Assembly (NCBI GenBank): GCA_964576115.1
Contig: CAZNUA010000011.1
Location: 1-64,000 of the forward strand
Direction of reading: 5' to 3'
DNA length: 64,000 bases
DNA from: CAYSYY01 sp964576115 [NCBI: uncultured Gemmatimonadota bacterium]
GTDB lineage: Bacteria; Blakebacterota; Blakebacteria; Blakebacterales
The notes under the pieces: generated by a model
Seen by the model: only the letters and a program-made list of their open reading frames with translations
What the model was told of the DNA's origin: nothing
The model's database searches: none
Shown: positions 14,799 to 23,461 of the stretch, one piece after another
Layout of the letters: each line of letters starts with the position of its first letter
How positions within the stretch are numbered: the stretch's first letter is position 1
Position numbers and translations under genes: made by a program

Positions 14799-15166
14799 GA
14801 CCGTATACCTTCCCGGCCGTAGGTGTGAAGCATGTCGACCAGCTCTTCCAGCCCGACGGTGGCCCGCTTGGTCACGAAGGTGAGCAGCATGGGCAGATTC
14901 GTACCGGTTAGATGATGGCAGTCTGAATGCTCACGGCAGTGACGCTCGGCCGCCTGCCAGCATGACCCCCCGAAAAGGGCCGTGAAGATGATGGCTCCGC
15001 CCGGAGCCGGACCGATCGCCTCGGCCAGCGCGGTGAGCATCGATTCGGCCGACAGGTCGGCGTTGGAAAGACCGACCAGATCCTCCTGGGGCCCCACAAA
15101 GGATTCCACCGCCTCGCAGAAGGCCGCGCCGAGGTTGACGTGGGCGAAGACGACTCCCCGAATCAT
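14795..15166 (-). CDS. PTS EIIA, mannose family
   Basis: A 123-residue EIIA-Man protein beginning MIRGVVFAHVNLGAAFCEAV, with the phospho-acceptor at H9. IIFTALFGGSCWQAAERHC is the later glycine-rich strand-turn, and TGTNLPMLLTFV is the typical 'NLPML' motif. The frame stays open upstream to 15466, but that part is a shadow of hprK. The ATG at 15166 overlaps the hprK stop (ATGA). Two histidine-bearing PTS EIIA types in one neighbourhood (this and the gene at 11196) suggest a signalling network. Confidence 0.9.
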   Translation of the reverse strand: MIRGVVFAHVNLGAAFCEAVESFVGPQEDLVGLSNADLSAESMLTALAEAIGPAPGGAIIFTALFGGSCWQAAERHCREHSDCHHLTGTNLPMLLTFVTKRATVGLEELVDMLHTYGREGIRS

Positions 15167-16137
15167 TCGTAGTCCTCGCCGAGCTGGCGACGGGCCTGGT
15201 TCTTGCGTTCCATTCGTTCCAGCAGCTTTTCGTTCAGGGTCTGGGCGGCATTGAGACCCGAAATCTTCATGAGGTGATTCAGTGCGATCGTCTCGGCCAG
15301 CACGGTGATGTTCTTGCCGGGCACGATCGGCAGGACGACCTGCGGTATCTTGACACCGATGATATCGGTCGTCCATTCCTCCAGCCCCAGCCGATCGACC
15401 TCCTCGACATCGTTCCAGTGTTTCAGGATCACCTCGACCTCGACCCGCTTGCGCAGGCGGATGCACTGGATACCGAAGATCCCCTGGACATCGATGATCC
15501 CGATGCCCCGGATCTCCATGTGGTGGGTGAGCAGCTCGTTCCCCGAACCGGTGATCACCCCCCGGGCGGTCCTGGTCAGGGTCACCACGTCGTCGGCGAC
15601 CAGGCGGTGGCCCCTTTCGACCAGATCGAGTGCAATCTCGCTCTTGCCGATACCGCTCTTGCCGGTAAAGAGCAGCCCCACCCCGTACACATCCACCAGG
15701 GTGCCGTGCATGACGGTCGTGGGCGCAAACCAGTCGTCGAGGTACTCACTCAACAGGTGGGTCACCACGGTCGACGACTGTCCGCTGGACAGAATCGGAA
15801 TCTGGCGATCGTCTGCGATCTGGACGCTGAAGGGGGCCGGGCCGCAGCCGGAGGCACAGATGAGAACGGGAATATCGAAGGAAAGGTATTTCTCCATCGC
15901 CGTCCGCATATCCTCATCGGGCAGACTCTGGAGGTAACCGACCTCGGTATTGCTCAGAATCTGCACCCGGTCGTAAGGAAAGAGATCGTAGAAGCCGGTC
16001 AGGGCCAGTCCGGGGCGGTGGACGTCGTTGGAAGTGATAATCCGGTAGGCGCCGGCTCGTCCCGCCTGCCATTCGAGTCCGAGGATTTCCTGATTGTCGT
16101 CGAAGAGTCTCTGTACGGTCAGTTCCCTGGTCGTCAT
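15163..16137 (-). CDS. hprK: HPr kinase/phosphorylase
   Basis: A 324-residue bifunctional enzyme that phosphorylates and dephosphorylates HPr on serine. The P-loop GKSGIGKS is at residues 159-166, followed by the LVADDVVTLTR catalytic segment and the HprK signature MEIRGIGIIDVQGIFG. The N-terminal 130 residues form the usual MurF-like regulatory domain. In Gram-negatives hprK beside rpoN and mannose-type EIIA is linked to nitrogen/carbon signalling. HPr and EI genes are not in the window. It starts 7 bases after hpf. Confidence 0.95.
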   Translation of the reverse strand: MTTRELTVQRLFDDNQEILGLEWQAGRAGAYRIITSNDVHRPGLALTGFYDLFPYDRVQILSNTEVGYLQSLPDEDMRTAMEKYLSFDIPVLICASGCGPAPFSVQIADDRQIPILSSGQSSTVVTHLLSEYLDDWFAPTTVMHGTLVDVYGVGLLFTGKSGIGKSEIALDLVERGHRLVADDVVTLTRTARGVITGSGNELLTHHMEIRGIGIIDVQGIFGIQCIRLRKRVEVEVILKHWNDVEEVDRLGLEEWTTDIIGVKIPQVVLPIVPGKNITVLAETIALNHLMKISGLNAAQTLNEKLLERMERKNQARRQLGEDYE

Positions 16138-16144
16138 CTTCCCC

Positions 16145-16492
16145 TCACTGACGGTGCGGTCGGCGTCCTCCGGCAGAGTACATCTGCTGGACTCCGCGGC
16201 GGTCCTTCTCGCGGCCGATCTTGGCCTTGTACTTCTTCAGCTGCCGTCCCGCCCGGGCCGCCGCTTCGTCGATGGCGGAAAAAAGCAGGGCATCGGAACC
16301 CTCCGCCGTGAGCGTCTCACCCGGCACGCCGACGATGAACTCCGCCGACCAGCTGTCTTTTTCCTTCGAGAGTACCGCCCGGGCATCGATGATCCGCTCG
16401 AAATACTTCTCCAGATCGTTCATGGCATCGGTGGCATGATCTTTGACTTTATCGGACAGTTCGAAATGGCGGGCAGTGACATTGGTTTTCAT
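16145..16492 (-). CDS. hpf: Ribosome hibernation-promoting factor (short form)
   Basis: A 115-residue protein of the HPF/YfiA family that binds the 30S decoding region and inactivates ribosomes during stress. It shows the N-terminal VTARHFELSDKVKDHATDAMN, then DLEKYFERI and the DALLFSAIDEAAARAGRQLKKYK helix. It lacks the C-terminal dimerisation domain of long HPF. Its position directly after rpoN is the classic arrangement. Confidence 0.93.
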   Translation of the reverse strand: MKTNVTARHFELSDKVKDHATDAMNDLEKYFERIIDARAVLSKEKDSWSAEFIVGVPGETLTAEGSDALLFSAIDEAAARAGRQLKKYKAKIGREKDRRGVQQMYSAGGRRPHRQ

Positions 16493-16539
16493 CGGCCTGC
16501 GGCTCCTTGTCCCCGGATGTCGGGAGTACGGGTGGTCAC

Positions 16540-17925
16540 TCAGTACTGCTTCCGGTAACGAGCGGGCAGGATCCCCATGGCATCGCGGTACTTGGCGACC
16601 GTGCGACGGGCGATCTCATACCCTTCCTGCTGCAGGATCTCAACAATCTTCTGATCACTGAGGGGTTTGCGGCCGTCCTCCTCCTTTACCAGACGTTCGA
16701 TACGCTCTTTGATCGCTTTATTTGACGCGTCTTTGCCCTCCTTGTTTTCGATGCGACCGCCAAAGAAATACTTCAGTTCGAAGACTCCCTGCGGGGTCTG
16801 CACATACTTGCCGTTGGTCACCCGGCTGACCGTCGAGACATGCATACCGATGGCGTCGGCGACCTCCTGCAGAGTCATCGGTTTCAGATGCAGGATTCCC
16901 CGCTCCAGAAAATCGTATTGAGCCCGGACGATATACTCCATGACCTTGACCATGGTCGAGCGGCGCTGGGCGATGGCGCGGATGAGCCAGCGGGCGCCGT
17001 TGAGTTTATCGAGCACGTACTGGCGCGTGTCTTCGCCCGCTTCGGAATCGCGCGCGAGAATCTGTTTGTAGAGGGAACTGATTTTCAGGCGGGGCAGACT
17101 GCGGTCGTTGAAGAGAACCAGGTAGCTGCCGTCGACCTTCTCGACCAGCAGATCGGGGATGATTGTTTTGGCGGCGGCGCCGAAGCGACCGGCAGCGGGC
17201 CGGGGATTGAGCTGTGCGAGTTCGGCCACCGCTCCCTGCACATCGGATTCGAGCAGGTCGAGGGCGCGGGCGATGACCGAGTACCGGTGGTGCTGCAGGT
17301 CGTCGAGATGCTCTTCGACCAGAGCCATGAGGATGGTGTTTTCCTCGCCCAGCTCGCGAAGCTGGATGGCCAGGCATTCACCCAGATCGCGGGCGCCCAC
17401 GCCCGAGGGATCGAAACCCTGCACCACCGTCAGGATCTTTTCCACCAGTCCGGATTCGGCTTCGATCGAATCGGCGATTTCCTCGATCGGTGTCGCCAGA
17501 TAGCCGTCCTCGCTGATATTTCCGATGATCTCCTCGGCCACCTTCCGCTCCCGCCCCTCGAGTTCGGTGAGATTGAGCTGGCCGAGCAGATATTCCTGCA
17601 GACTCGTTTCGGCGGGCTGCGGCAGTTCCTCGAACTCGCGGCTCGTATCGGCCCGCAGACCCCGTCCGCCGACATCGCTGGCATCGGCGATGACCTGCCG
17701 CCAGTCCTGCTCGTCGAAATGATCGTCGGTGGCGTTACGCTGTTCCTCGAGAGCCTGTTGGGTGGATACTTCGGCGGTAGGCACCTCTTCGAGCAGGGGG
17801 TTGGTCTCCAGTTCGGCTTTGAGATAGCGTTCCAGCTCAAGGGTGGGAAGCTGCAAGAGTTTGAGCGACTGGATGAGCTGAGGTGACAGCTTCTGCTCCA
17901 GCCTTGTCTCCTGGACGAGCCTCAT
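16540..17925 (-). CDS. rpoN: RNA polymerase sigma-54 factor
   Basis: A 461-residue sigma-54. Region I is Gln/Leu-rich (LEQKLSPQLIQSLKLLQLPT), followed by an acidic linker, the core-binding domain, the HTH (MTLQEVADAIGMHVSTVSRV) and the RpoN box ARRTVAKYRD at 439-448, which contacts the -24 element. It needs AAA+ activators to open promoters; none is in this window. It sits between lptB and hpf as in many Gram-negative bacteria. Confidence 0.96.
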   Translation of the reverse strand: MRLVQETRLEQKLSPQLIQSLKLLQLPTLELERYLKAELETNPLLEEVPTAEVSTQQALEEQRNATDDHFDEQDWRQVIADASDVGGRGLRADTSREFEELPQPAETSLQEYLLGQLNLTELEGRERKVAEEIIGNISEDGYLATPIEEIADSIEAESGLVEKILTVVQGFDPSGVGARDLGECLAIQLRELGEENTILMALVEEHLDDLQHHRYSVIARALDLLESDVQGAVAELAQLNPRPAAGRFGAAAKTIIPDLLVEKVDGSYLVLFNDRSLPRLKISSLYKQILARDSEAGEDTRQYVLDKLNGARWLIRAIAQRRSTMVKVMEYIVRAQYDFLERGILHLKPMTLQEVADAIGMHVSTVSRVTNGKYVQTPQGVFELKYFFGGRIENKEGKDASNKAIKERIERLVKEEDGRKPLSDQKIVEILQQEGYEIARRTVAKYRDAMGILPARYRKQY

Positions 17926-18015
17926 GACATCAATCTACCGCCCCCCCTCAACCCGTTCAAGACGTTCCGCCGGCCGCAGTCACACTCCGCGCCAGAACTC
18001 TTGAAAACCGCCTTT

Positions 18016-18759
18016 TCAGGACAGGGTGAAACGCTGACCGAGGTAGACTTTCCGGGCAATCGGATCGTCGACGAGGTCCTCAGCCACCCCCGAAACGAGG
18101 ATTTCACCCTCGTTCATGATATACGCCCGGTCGGTGATATGCAGGGTTTCACGGACATTGTGATCGGTGATGAGCACGCCCAGTCCGCGTTTGAGTTTCA
18201 GGTCGCTCAGGATTTCCTGAATCTCTTCCACCGCGATCGGATCGACCCCGGTGAAGGGTTCGTCGAGCAGAATGAAGTCGGGTTCGGTCACCAACGCCCG
18301 GGCGATCTCGACTCGACGCCGTTCGCCTCCCGAAAGGGTAAAAGCCTTCTGTTTCCGCAGGTGGTCGAGACGAAGATCTTCGAGCAGGTCGTCACAGCGC
18401 TTCCGGCGTTCGGTCCTGTCTGACGTGAAGGTTTCGAGGATGGCGAGCAGATTCTGCTCGACGGTCAGTTTGCGGAACACGCTCGCTTCCTGGGCCAGGT
18501 ATCCCACCCCCAGCCGAGCCCGTTTGTACATCGGCAGGGAGGTCACATCGGCCTCTTCGAGCCAGATCCGGCCCGAGCGCGGCCGGATCAGGCCGACCAT
18601 CATGTAGAACGTGGTGGTTTTCCCCGCTCCGTTGGGTCCGAGCAGCCCGACGATCTCGCGCTGGGTGACATCGAGCGAGACCTCGTTCACGACCCGGCGC
18701 CGGTTGTAGATCTTCACCAGCTTCTCGGCCCGCAGCTGCTTGCGTGACTCAGGATCCAC
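18016..18759 (-). CDS. lptB: LPS export ABC transporter ATPase
   Basis: The cytoplasmic ATPase that powers LptFG to pull LPS from the inner membrane. Of 247 residues, Walker [10 protein letters not shown] is at 41-49, the signature LSGGE at 142-146, Walker B FILLDEP at 162-168 and the H-loop TDHN near 199. The [22 protein letters not shown] start is typical of LptB. The partner permease genes lptF and lptG are 28 kb away on the other strand. It precedes rpoN by 90 bases. Confidence 0.95.
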   Translation of the reverse strand: MDPESRKQLRAEKLVKIYNRRRVVNEVSLDVTQREIVGLLGPNGAGKTTTFYMMVGLIRPRSGRIWLEEADVTSLPMYKRARLGVGYLAQEASVFRKLTVEQNLLAILETFTSDRTERRKRCDDLLEDLRLDHLRKQKAFTLSGGERRRVEIARALVTEPDFILLDEPFTGVDPIAVEEIQEILSDLKLKRGLGVLITDHNVRETLHITDRAYIMNEGEILVSGVAEDLVDDPIARKVYLGQRFTLS

Positions 18760-18827
18760 TTCTCGCTCCCTTCAGAGGGCCTAGCACACCATTCCGCAAT
18801 GACGCTCGCATTCGAGGGCCGGTGTAT

Positions 18828-20237
18828 TCAGCCGGGCGGCGGCCTGGTCTGCGGACGTCCCGCCGCCACTTCGACCGAATCGGGGTGAACCGCCATGGGG
18901 ACCGCGCCGGCTCGAACCTCATCCATGCTGTACCAGGTCAGGTCGCCGTTATCGGCGTAGGCGGTCTTGAACTCCCCATCCTCGACTGTCAGGGTGATGA
19001 CCGCAGCCATCGCCCGGACCATATCAGACCCTTCCGGGTCCATGCTCTCGTAGAAACGCGTGACGGCATTGCCGGTGGCCGTGATGCTGGCAGGCTCACC
19101 GCCCGCGAACAGGACCTCGAGTTCCCTGCCGCCCATGGCGTTCTGGCGCTCGGGAAGATCGTCCCGCCAGTAGTAGATGGCGGCCCGCTGCGCGGTCAGG
19201 TCGTCGAGAAGCTCGTCGACCAGGGTGATCGTGATCTCGCGACCGCGCAGGTGCATGTGCTCGGGCTGAGCCGGAATCCTGGTCGAGTCGGGTCCCATCA
19301 TCATCGTTCCCGGACCGGGAATGGTTCGGGTCAGGACCTCGCCGGGACCGTGCAGCAGAATGGCGGTCAGGACATCCCCTTCGACCTCGAGGTCGAGCGA
19401 GTCTGCACTCATGCGGGTCCAGACCGAATCGGCGCTCCCTTCCTCACGGGCCGAACGGCGGATGAGCCAGGGATCGGGTCCGAGCAGACGGGCCAGTCCG
19501 ACTTCCTCGTCCCAGCGCAGGAGCCCCCCGCCGCCGTCGATACCCTCCTTGTGCAGCTGGACCGAATCGCGGACGGTCAGGATCCGGGCGTCTTCTTCGC
19601 TGCGCAGCCAGCGCCCCCGGATGAGCATCTCGCCCCGCTCGACCGCTGCGCCTCCGGTCAGCTCGGCCCACGACGCCTCGCTGCGGAACCTGAGCCGGGC
19701 ATTTTCTTCGCCGCGTACGGCAGTATCGTGCCCGGCCGTATCGGCCGCCGGCTGGAAGAGATACGGCCGGCCGACGGCCACCCCCTCGCCGGTTTCGCGA
19801 TCGAAGGTCAGCCGGTCCGCTTCGACCACCATCCCGTCCTCGCGGTTGTGGGCATGGACACTGCCGGTGGCGATGAGAACCCGCGTCCGGGCCCGGTAGA
19901 GGGCCTCATCCGAACGCACCCGCCAGGTGTCGTCCCAGCCGCGGACCCGACCCCAGAGACGGACTTCCTCCTGCCGGTTGCTGTAACTCGCCCGGTCGGC
20001 CAGAACCCACTGATCGCCATGCCTGAATAGAACGCTGTCGGCCAGGTCGGTGATTCGGATCGTTCCTTCCGGGGTGTGCTGGGTGCGGATGGAAACCTGT
20101 CCGGCGTGGATCATTTCGAGCGGTTGCGGTTCCTGCCCGCCTCGGCCGCCCGGACCGGGTGCGGCAGCCGTTCCGACGGCAAGGACCGGGAGCAGAAGGC
20201 AGGCGGCTCGCCGACGGATTGTGATCCCGCGGTTCAC
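18828..20237 (-). CDS. OstA/LptA-family periplasmic LPS-transport protein
   Basis: A 469-residue exported protein with a signal sequence (IRRRAACLLLPVLAVGTAAA) and repeated OstA-like strands, e.g. LADRASYSNRQEEVRLWGRV and DEALYRARTRVLIATGSVH, the 'add a label, change a compound' pattern of LptA/LptD-N domains. It is more than twice the size of E. coli LptA and seems to contain several OstA units but no LptD barrel, so it may form a longer periplasmic bridge. The start is GTG at 20237, overlapping the lptC stop (GTGA); 45 further residues of open frame upstream are an lptC shadow. Confidence 0.8.
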   Translation of the reverse strand: MNRGITIRRRAACLLLPVLAVGTAAAPGPGGRGGQEPQPLEMIHAGQVSIRTQHTPEGTIRITDLADSVLFRHGDQWVLADRASYSNRQEEVRLWGRVRGWDDTWRVRSDEALYRARTRVLIATGSVHAHNREDGMVVEADRLTFDRETGEGVAVGRPYLFQPAADTAGHDTAVRGEENARLRFRSEASWAELTGGAAVERGEMLIRGRWLRSEEDARILTVRDSVQLHKEGIDGGGGLLRWDEEVGLARLLGPDPWLIRRSAREEGSADSVWTRMSADSLDLEVEGDVLTAILLHGPGEVLTRTIPGPGTMMMGPDSTRIPAQPEHMHLRGREITITLVDELLDDLTAQRAAIYYWRDDLPERQNAMGGRELEVLFAGGEPASITATGNAVTRFYESMDPEGSDMVRAMAAVITLTVEDGEFKTAYADNGDLTWYSMDEVRAGAVPMAVHPDSVEVAAGRPQTRPPPG

Positions 20238-20953
20238 AACCGGCTCCGTGAAGTATCGGGCGGGATTGTCCGCAGGGAGTCGGGTACCGTTTCGGAAAGG
20301 GTATCGGAAGCAGTTGCCGCGAGGGTGTCGGGTGAGTCCGCTCGAGTCGAATCCGCCTCGGCCTCGAGCCACTCTCCTCCCTGCCTGGACCAGCCGCTGG
20401 CATTCAGGAACCGATACGATTCCAGCCGGGTATCGGCCTCCAGGCCGGTGCCCTGGATGAACTCTCCGGACTGCATCATCTCGAACGGACCGAAGGTGTA
20501 GATCAGATCGCGGGCTTCATTCCACCAGAGTGTATCGGCTCGCACCGTCCGCCCCTGCGAGGCGGTGAGGACGACGTCGCCCCAGGTCTTGATCCGCCGG
20601 CGTCCGGCCCGATCCTGGTCGTAGATTTCGCCGCTTTCGGCAACCAGATGACTGCTCTGCACTCCTTCGGCGTCGAAGAAATCCGCCTCGAGGGTGTCCA
20701 TGTGGGTGTAGTTCTTCTCGGGCAGCTGGAACAGCGCCATGTACCGCGCTTCGATCACCGCCTGTTTGCGCCCCTGTTCGAAGAGGCTGATGACGGCGTC
20801 CCACTGTTCGGAATCGGGCCGCGGGCCCCGGCGGGAATCTGCTGCAGCCGAGCCGGAGGTCTCGGACTCCCGGGCGCAGCCGCTTGTTGAGGCGATGATC
20901 CCGAGTACAGCCAGGACCGGGAGAATTGAGCCCGCCCGGCGAATCCGATTCAC
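20234..20953 (-). CDS. lptC: LptC-like LPS export protein, possibly lipid-anchored
   Basis: A 239-residue protein with a hydrophobic start (ILPVLAVLGIIASTSGC) that ends in a weak lipobox with C26, so it could be lipid-anchored rather than held by a membrane helix as in E. coli LptC. The core (EARYMALFQLPEKNYTHMDTLEADFFD, QSSHLVAESGEI) has the LptC pattern of short strands. The C-terminal tail is rich in Asp, Thr and Ser. GTG at 20953 overlaps the lpxL stop (GTGA). It lies between lpxL and the OstA-family gene, as expected for the lptCAB group. Confidence 0.82.
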   Translation of the reverse strand: MNRIRRAGSILPVLAVLGIIASTSGCARESETSGSAAADSRRGPRPDSEQWDAVISLFEQGRKQAVIEARYMALFQLPEKNYTHMDTLEADFFDAEGVQSSHLVAESGEIYDQDRAGRRRIKTWGDVVLTASQGRTVRADTLWWNEARDLIYTFGPFEMMQSGEFIQGTGLEADTRLESYRFLNASGWSRQGGEWLEAEADSTRADSPDTLAATASDTLSETVPDSLRTIPPDTSRSRL

Positions 20954-21900
20954 ACCGGAGCGTGGGGCGCAGCTGAAGGCGGCCGCCAGTCCGGAGGCGG
21001 CCGGGTCCGCCAGCGCTGATGGAACCAGGCCCATTGATCGGGATACCTGAGGATCAGTTCTTCCAGACATACCGTTGCCCGCCGGGTATTCTCCCAGTCA
21101 TCCCATGATGCCTCACCTGTGGCGACGGTCGCCACAGGTTCGCACAGAACCAGCCGGTAACGCCGGGGAGTGGCCCAGATCAGCGCCCCGGGCAGGAGTG
21201 CGGCCCCCGTCAGGCGGGCCAGTGCCGCCGGCCCGGTCGGGGTCCAGGCCGCCCTGCCGAAGAAGTCGACGAAGGTGCCGTGAACCCTGGCCGTGTCCTG
21301 ATCGATCAGCAGGATCACGATCTCGCCGGCCCTCAGGACCGCCTCGATTTTCCGGAAGGCACCTCCCCGGCTGATCCAGTTCGCTCCCTGAGCCGTCCTC
21401 ACGGCAGTATAGAGCCGCTCGAGACGTTCATCGTAGGGCTGTCGACCCACAAAGTGAACGGGAAAGCCCCGGGCGGCAAGCCAGCCGGTCAGCAGTTCCC
21501 AGTTCCCCATGTGGGGAGTGAGCAGGATGACTCCCCGGCCCTGTTCTCTGATACCCGCGAGCCCGGCCAGGGTTTCGGGTTCGGTCAAAACCAGGGTGTC
21601 GAGCGCGTCGGCGTCGAGCCGCCTGACCCGGGCCAGATCGGCCAGACCCGCGGCGAGATTGATATAACTGCGGCGCCCGATCCGTCTGTGCTCGGCCGGG
21701 TCGGATTCATCACCGAAGGCCAGGGCGAGATGGTCGAGGGTTCGGCGCCAGCCGGAGGTATCGACGATCCAGGCGAGCCGCCCGAGGGTACGGGTCAGCC
21801 CCAGAGCCGGAAAGCGGGGCAGACGCCCGAGGAAACGGTACAGGAGATGGATCCCGGCCACAGCCAGGGCACGTCTGAGTCGACGGCGACTCAGTGGCAT
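20950..21900 (-). CDS. lpxL: Lipid A lauroyl/myristoyl acyltransferase (LpxL/HtrB family)
   Basis: A 316-residue inner-membrane acyltransferase that adds a secondary acyl chain to Kdo-lipid A. The HX4E-type catalytic motif HMGNWE is at H130-E135, followed by GRQPYDERLERLY and ILLIDQDTARVHGTFVDFFGRAA, the typical acyl-acceptor region. ATG at 21900, 25 bases after kdsD; 30 residues of open frame upstream are not native. It fits its place between Kdo synthesis and LPS export. Confidence 0.9.
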   Translation of the reverse strand: MPLSRRRLRRALAVAGIHLLYRFLGRLPRFPALGLTRTLGRLAWIVDTSGWRRTLDHLALAFGDESDPAEHRRIGRRSYINLAAGLADLARVRRLDADALDTLVLTEPETLAGLAGIREQGRGVILLTPHMGNWELLTGWLAARGFPVHFVGRQPYDERLERLYTAVRTAQGANWISRGGAFRKIEAVLRAGEIVILLIDQDTARVHGTFVDFFGRAAWTPTGPAALARLTGAALLPGALIWATPRRYRLVLCEPVATVATGEASWDDWENTRRATVCLEELILRYPDQWAWFHQRWRTRPPPDWRPPSAAPHAPV

Positions 21901-21925
21901 CGCGAAGTCGCCCCTTCCGGCTCGA

Positions 21926-22957
21926 TCAGACCACTTTGGCCCGCAAAAGGTCGTGGAGGTGCACGATCCCCTGCGGGACACCCCGTTCATCCACGATGAT
22001 GAGCTGGGTGATCTGGAACGCCTCCATACGGTTCACGGCACCGGCCGCCAGATCCTCGGCCTCGATCGTCTTCGGTCCCGGGGTCATCAAGTCGGCGGCA
22101 ATCACCGCTCCCAGGTCGAAACCCCGCTCCAGGGAACGCCGCAGGTCCCCGTCGGTGATCATTCCCTGCAGCCGTCCGTCGGTGTCCACCACGCAGGTGC
22201 ATCCCAGCCGTTTGCTGGTCATCTCGAGCAGCACTTCATCGGCCCCGGTTCCGAGTTCGACGGTGGGGAGTTCTTCGCCGGTGTGCATCAGATCTCCAAC
22301 CGTGAGCAGGGAACGCCCGATCGAACCCCGGGGGTGGAGCAGGCGGTAATCGCTGGGGCCGAATCCGCGCAGGGAGAGCAGCGCCACGGCCAGAGCATCA
22401 CCCAGCACCAGGGTGGCGGTGGTCGAGGTGGTCGGAACCAGGTCCATGGTGCAGGCTTCTTCGGTATCCCCGATATCGAGCACGATATCGGCCGTAGCGC
22501 CGAGGGTGGAATCACGCCGGGCGGTCATGGCAATGATGGCCAATTCCATCTCTTTGAGGACCGGGATGATGGTCTCGAGCTCTTCGGTCTCGCCGCTCTT
22601 CGAGATGGCCAGGATGATATCGCCCCGCCCGACCATTCCCAGATCGCCGTGAAGTCCTTCGACCGGATGCAGATAGGCCGCCGGCGTACCGGTGCTCGTC
22701 AGAGTGGCCGCCACCTTGCGGCCGATGAGACCCGATTTTCCGATCCCGGTCACGATGACCTTGCCGGGACAGTCATGGATCATCTTGACGGCGGCGCAGA
22801 AATCGGTCCCGATCCGATCGGCCAGGGCGCCGACGCCTCGGGCCTCCAGTTCGACAACCCGGCGCCCCCACTCCGCGATCTGATCGTCATCAACGTCTGT
22901 CCGGCCGGGATCGGATCCCGGAGCCGGATCGGTGGTGCCGCCCGCCTCGTCGATCAT
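21926..22957 (-). CDS. kdsD: D-arabinose 5-phosphate isomerase
   Basis: Makes arabinose 5-phosphate from ribulose 5-phosphate, the first step of Kdo synthesis. The 343-residue protein has a SIS domain (KVIVTGIGKSGLIGRKVAATL, AISKSGETEEL, PTTSTTATLVLGDALA) followed by two CBS domains (from VGDLMHTGEELPTVEL and from AADLMTPGPKTIEAED). The ATG at 22957 overlaps the kdsC stop (ATGA). Confidence 0.95.
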   Translation of the reverse strand: MIDEAGGTTDPAPGSDPGRTDVDDDQIAEWGRRVVELEARGVGALADRIGTDFCAAVKMIHDCPGKVIVTGIGKSGLIGRKVAATLTSTGTPAAYLHPVEGLHGDLGMVGRGDIILAISKSGETEELETIIPVLKEMELAIIAMTARRDSTLGATADIVLDIGDTEEACTMDLVPTTSTTATLVLGDALAVALLSLRGFGPSDYRLLHPRGSIGRSLLTVGDLMHTGEELPTVELGTGADEVLLEMTSKRLGCTCVVDTDGRLQGMITDGDLRRSLERGFDLGAVIAADLMTPGPKTIEAEDLAAGAVNRMEAFQITQLIIVDERGVPQGIVHLHDLLRAKVV

Positions 22958-23460
22958 GGGGTCGGAACCCCTCCTTTCGCGGCGATGATCATTTCCAGAA
23001 ACTCCCGGACCGCCCCCTCGCCTCCCCGGGCGGTCGTAACGATGTCGGCTGCAGCACGGACCTCGTCGCGGGCGTTGGCCACCGCACACGATACCCCGAC
23101 CTGCTGCATGAGGCCCAGATCGTTCAGATCGTCACCGACATAGGCCATCTGTCGCGGATGAAGACCGCTCTCGGCGACAATGTCGTCGAAAGCCGCCTGC
23201 TTCACCGTCTGGCCCTGGTAGACCCGCTCGATCTGCAGGCGGTTGGCCCGGATGAGCAGAGCCTTGCTGGTCCGGCCGGTGATGATCGCGTAGGTCAGCC
23301 CGGCCCGGTAACCACGGAAGATACCGTACCCGTCCTGGACGCTGAAGCGCAGCATCTCCCGATCCTCGTCGTCGAGCCAGATCGATCCATCGGTCAGCAC
23401 TCCGTCGGCATCGAAAATGACCAGTTCGATCGCCTTGAGCCGATCGTGCATGCCGGCCAC
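22954..23460 (-). CDS. kdsC: Kdo-8-phosphate phosphatase
   Basis: A HAD-superfamily phosphatase that removes phosphate from Kdo-8-P. The catalytic motif FDADGVLTDG is near residues 16-25, ITGRTSKALLIRAN is motif II, and YVGDDLNDLGLM is the metal-binding motif. No cap domain, 168 residues, typical of KdsC. I chose GTG at 23460 because AGGAG lies 7 bases upstream; an ATG three codons further in is an alternative. It starts 1 base after the kdsA stop. Confidence 0.93.
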   Translation of the reverse strand: MAGMHDRLKAIELVIFDADGVLTDGSIWLDDEDREMLRFSVQDGYGIFRGYRAGLTYAIITGRTSKALLIRANRLQIERVYQGQTVKQAAFDDIVAESGLHPRQMAYVGDDLNDLGLMQQVGVSCAVANARDEVRAAADIVTTARGGEGAVREFLEMIIAAKGGVPTP

Positions 23461-23461
23461 G

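Noticed and set aside
14795-15466. Long 223-residue version of EIIA-Man
   Set aside because: The first 100 residues overlap hprK in another frame and are of low quality; the family start is at 15166.
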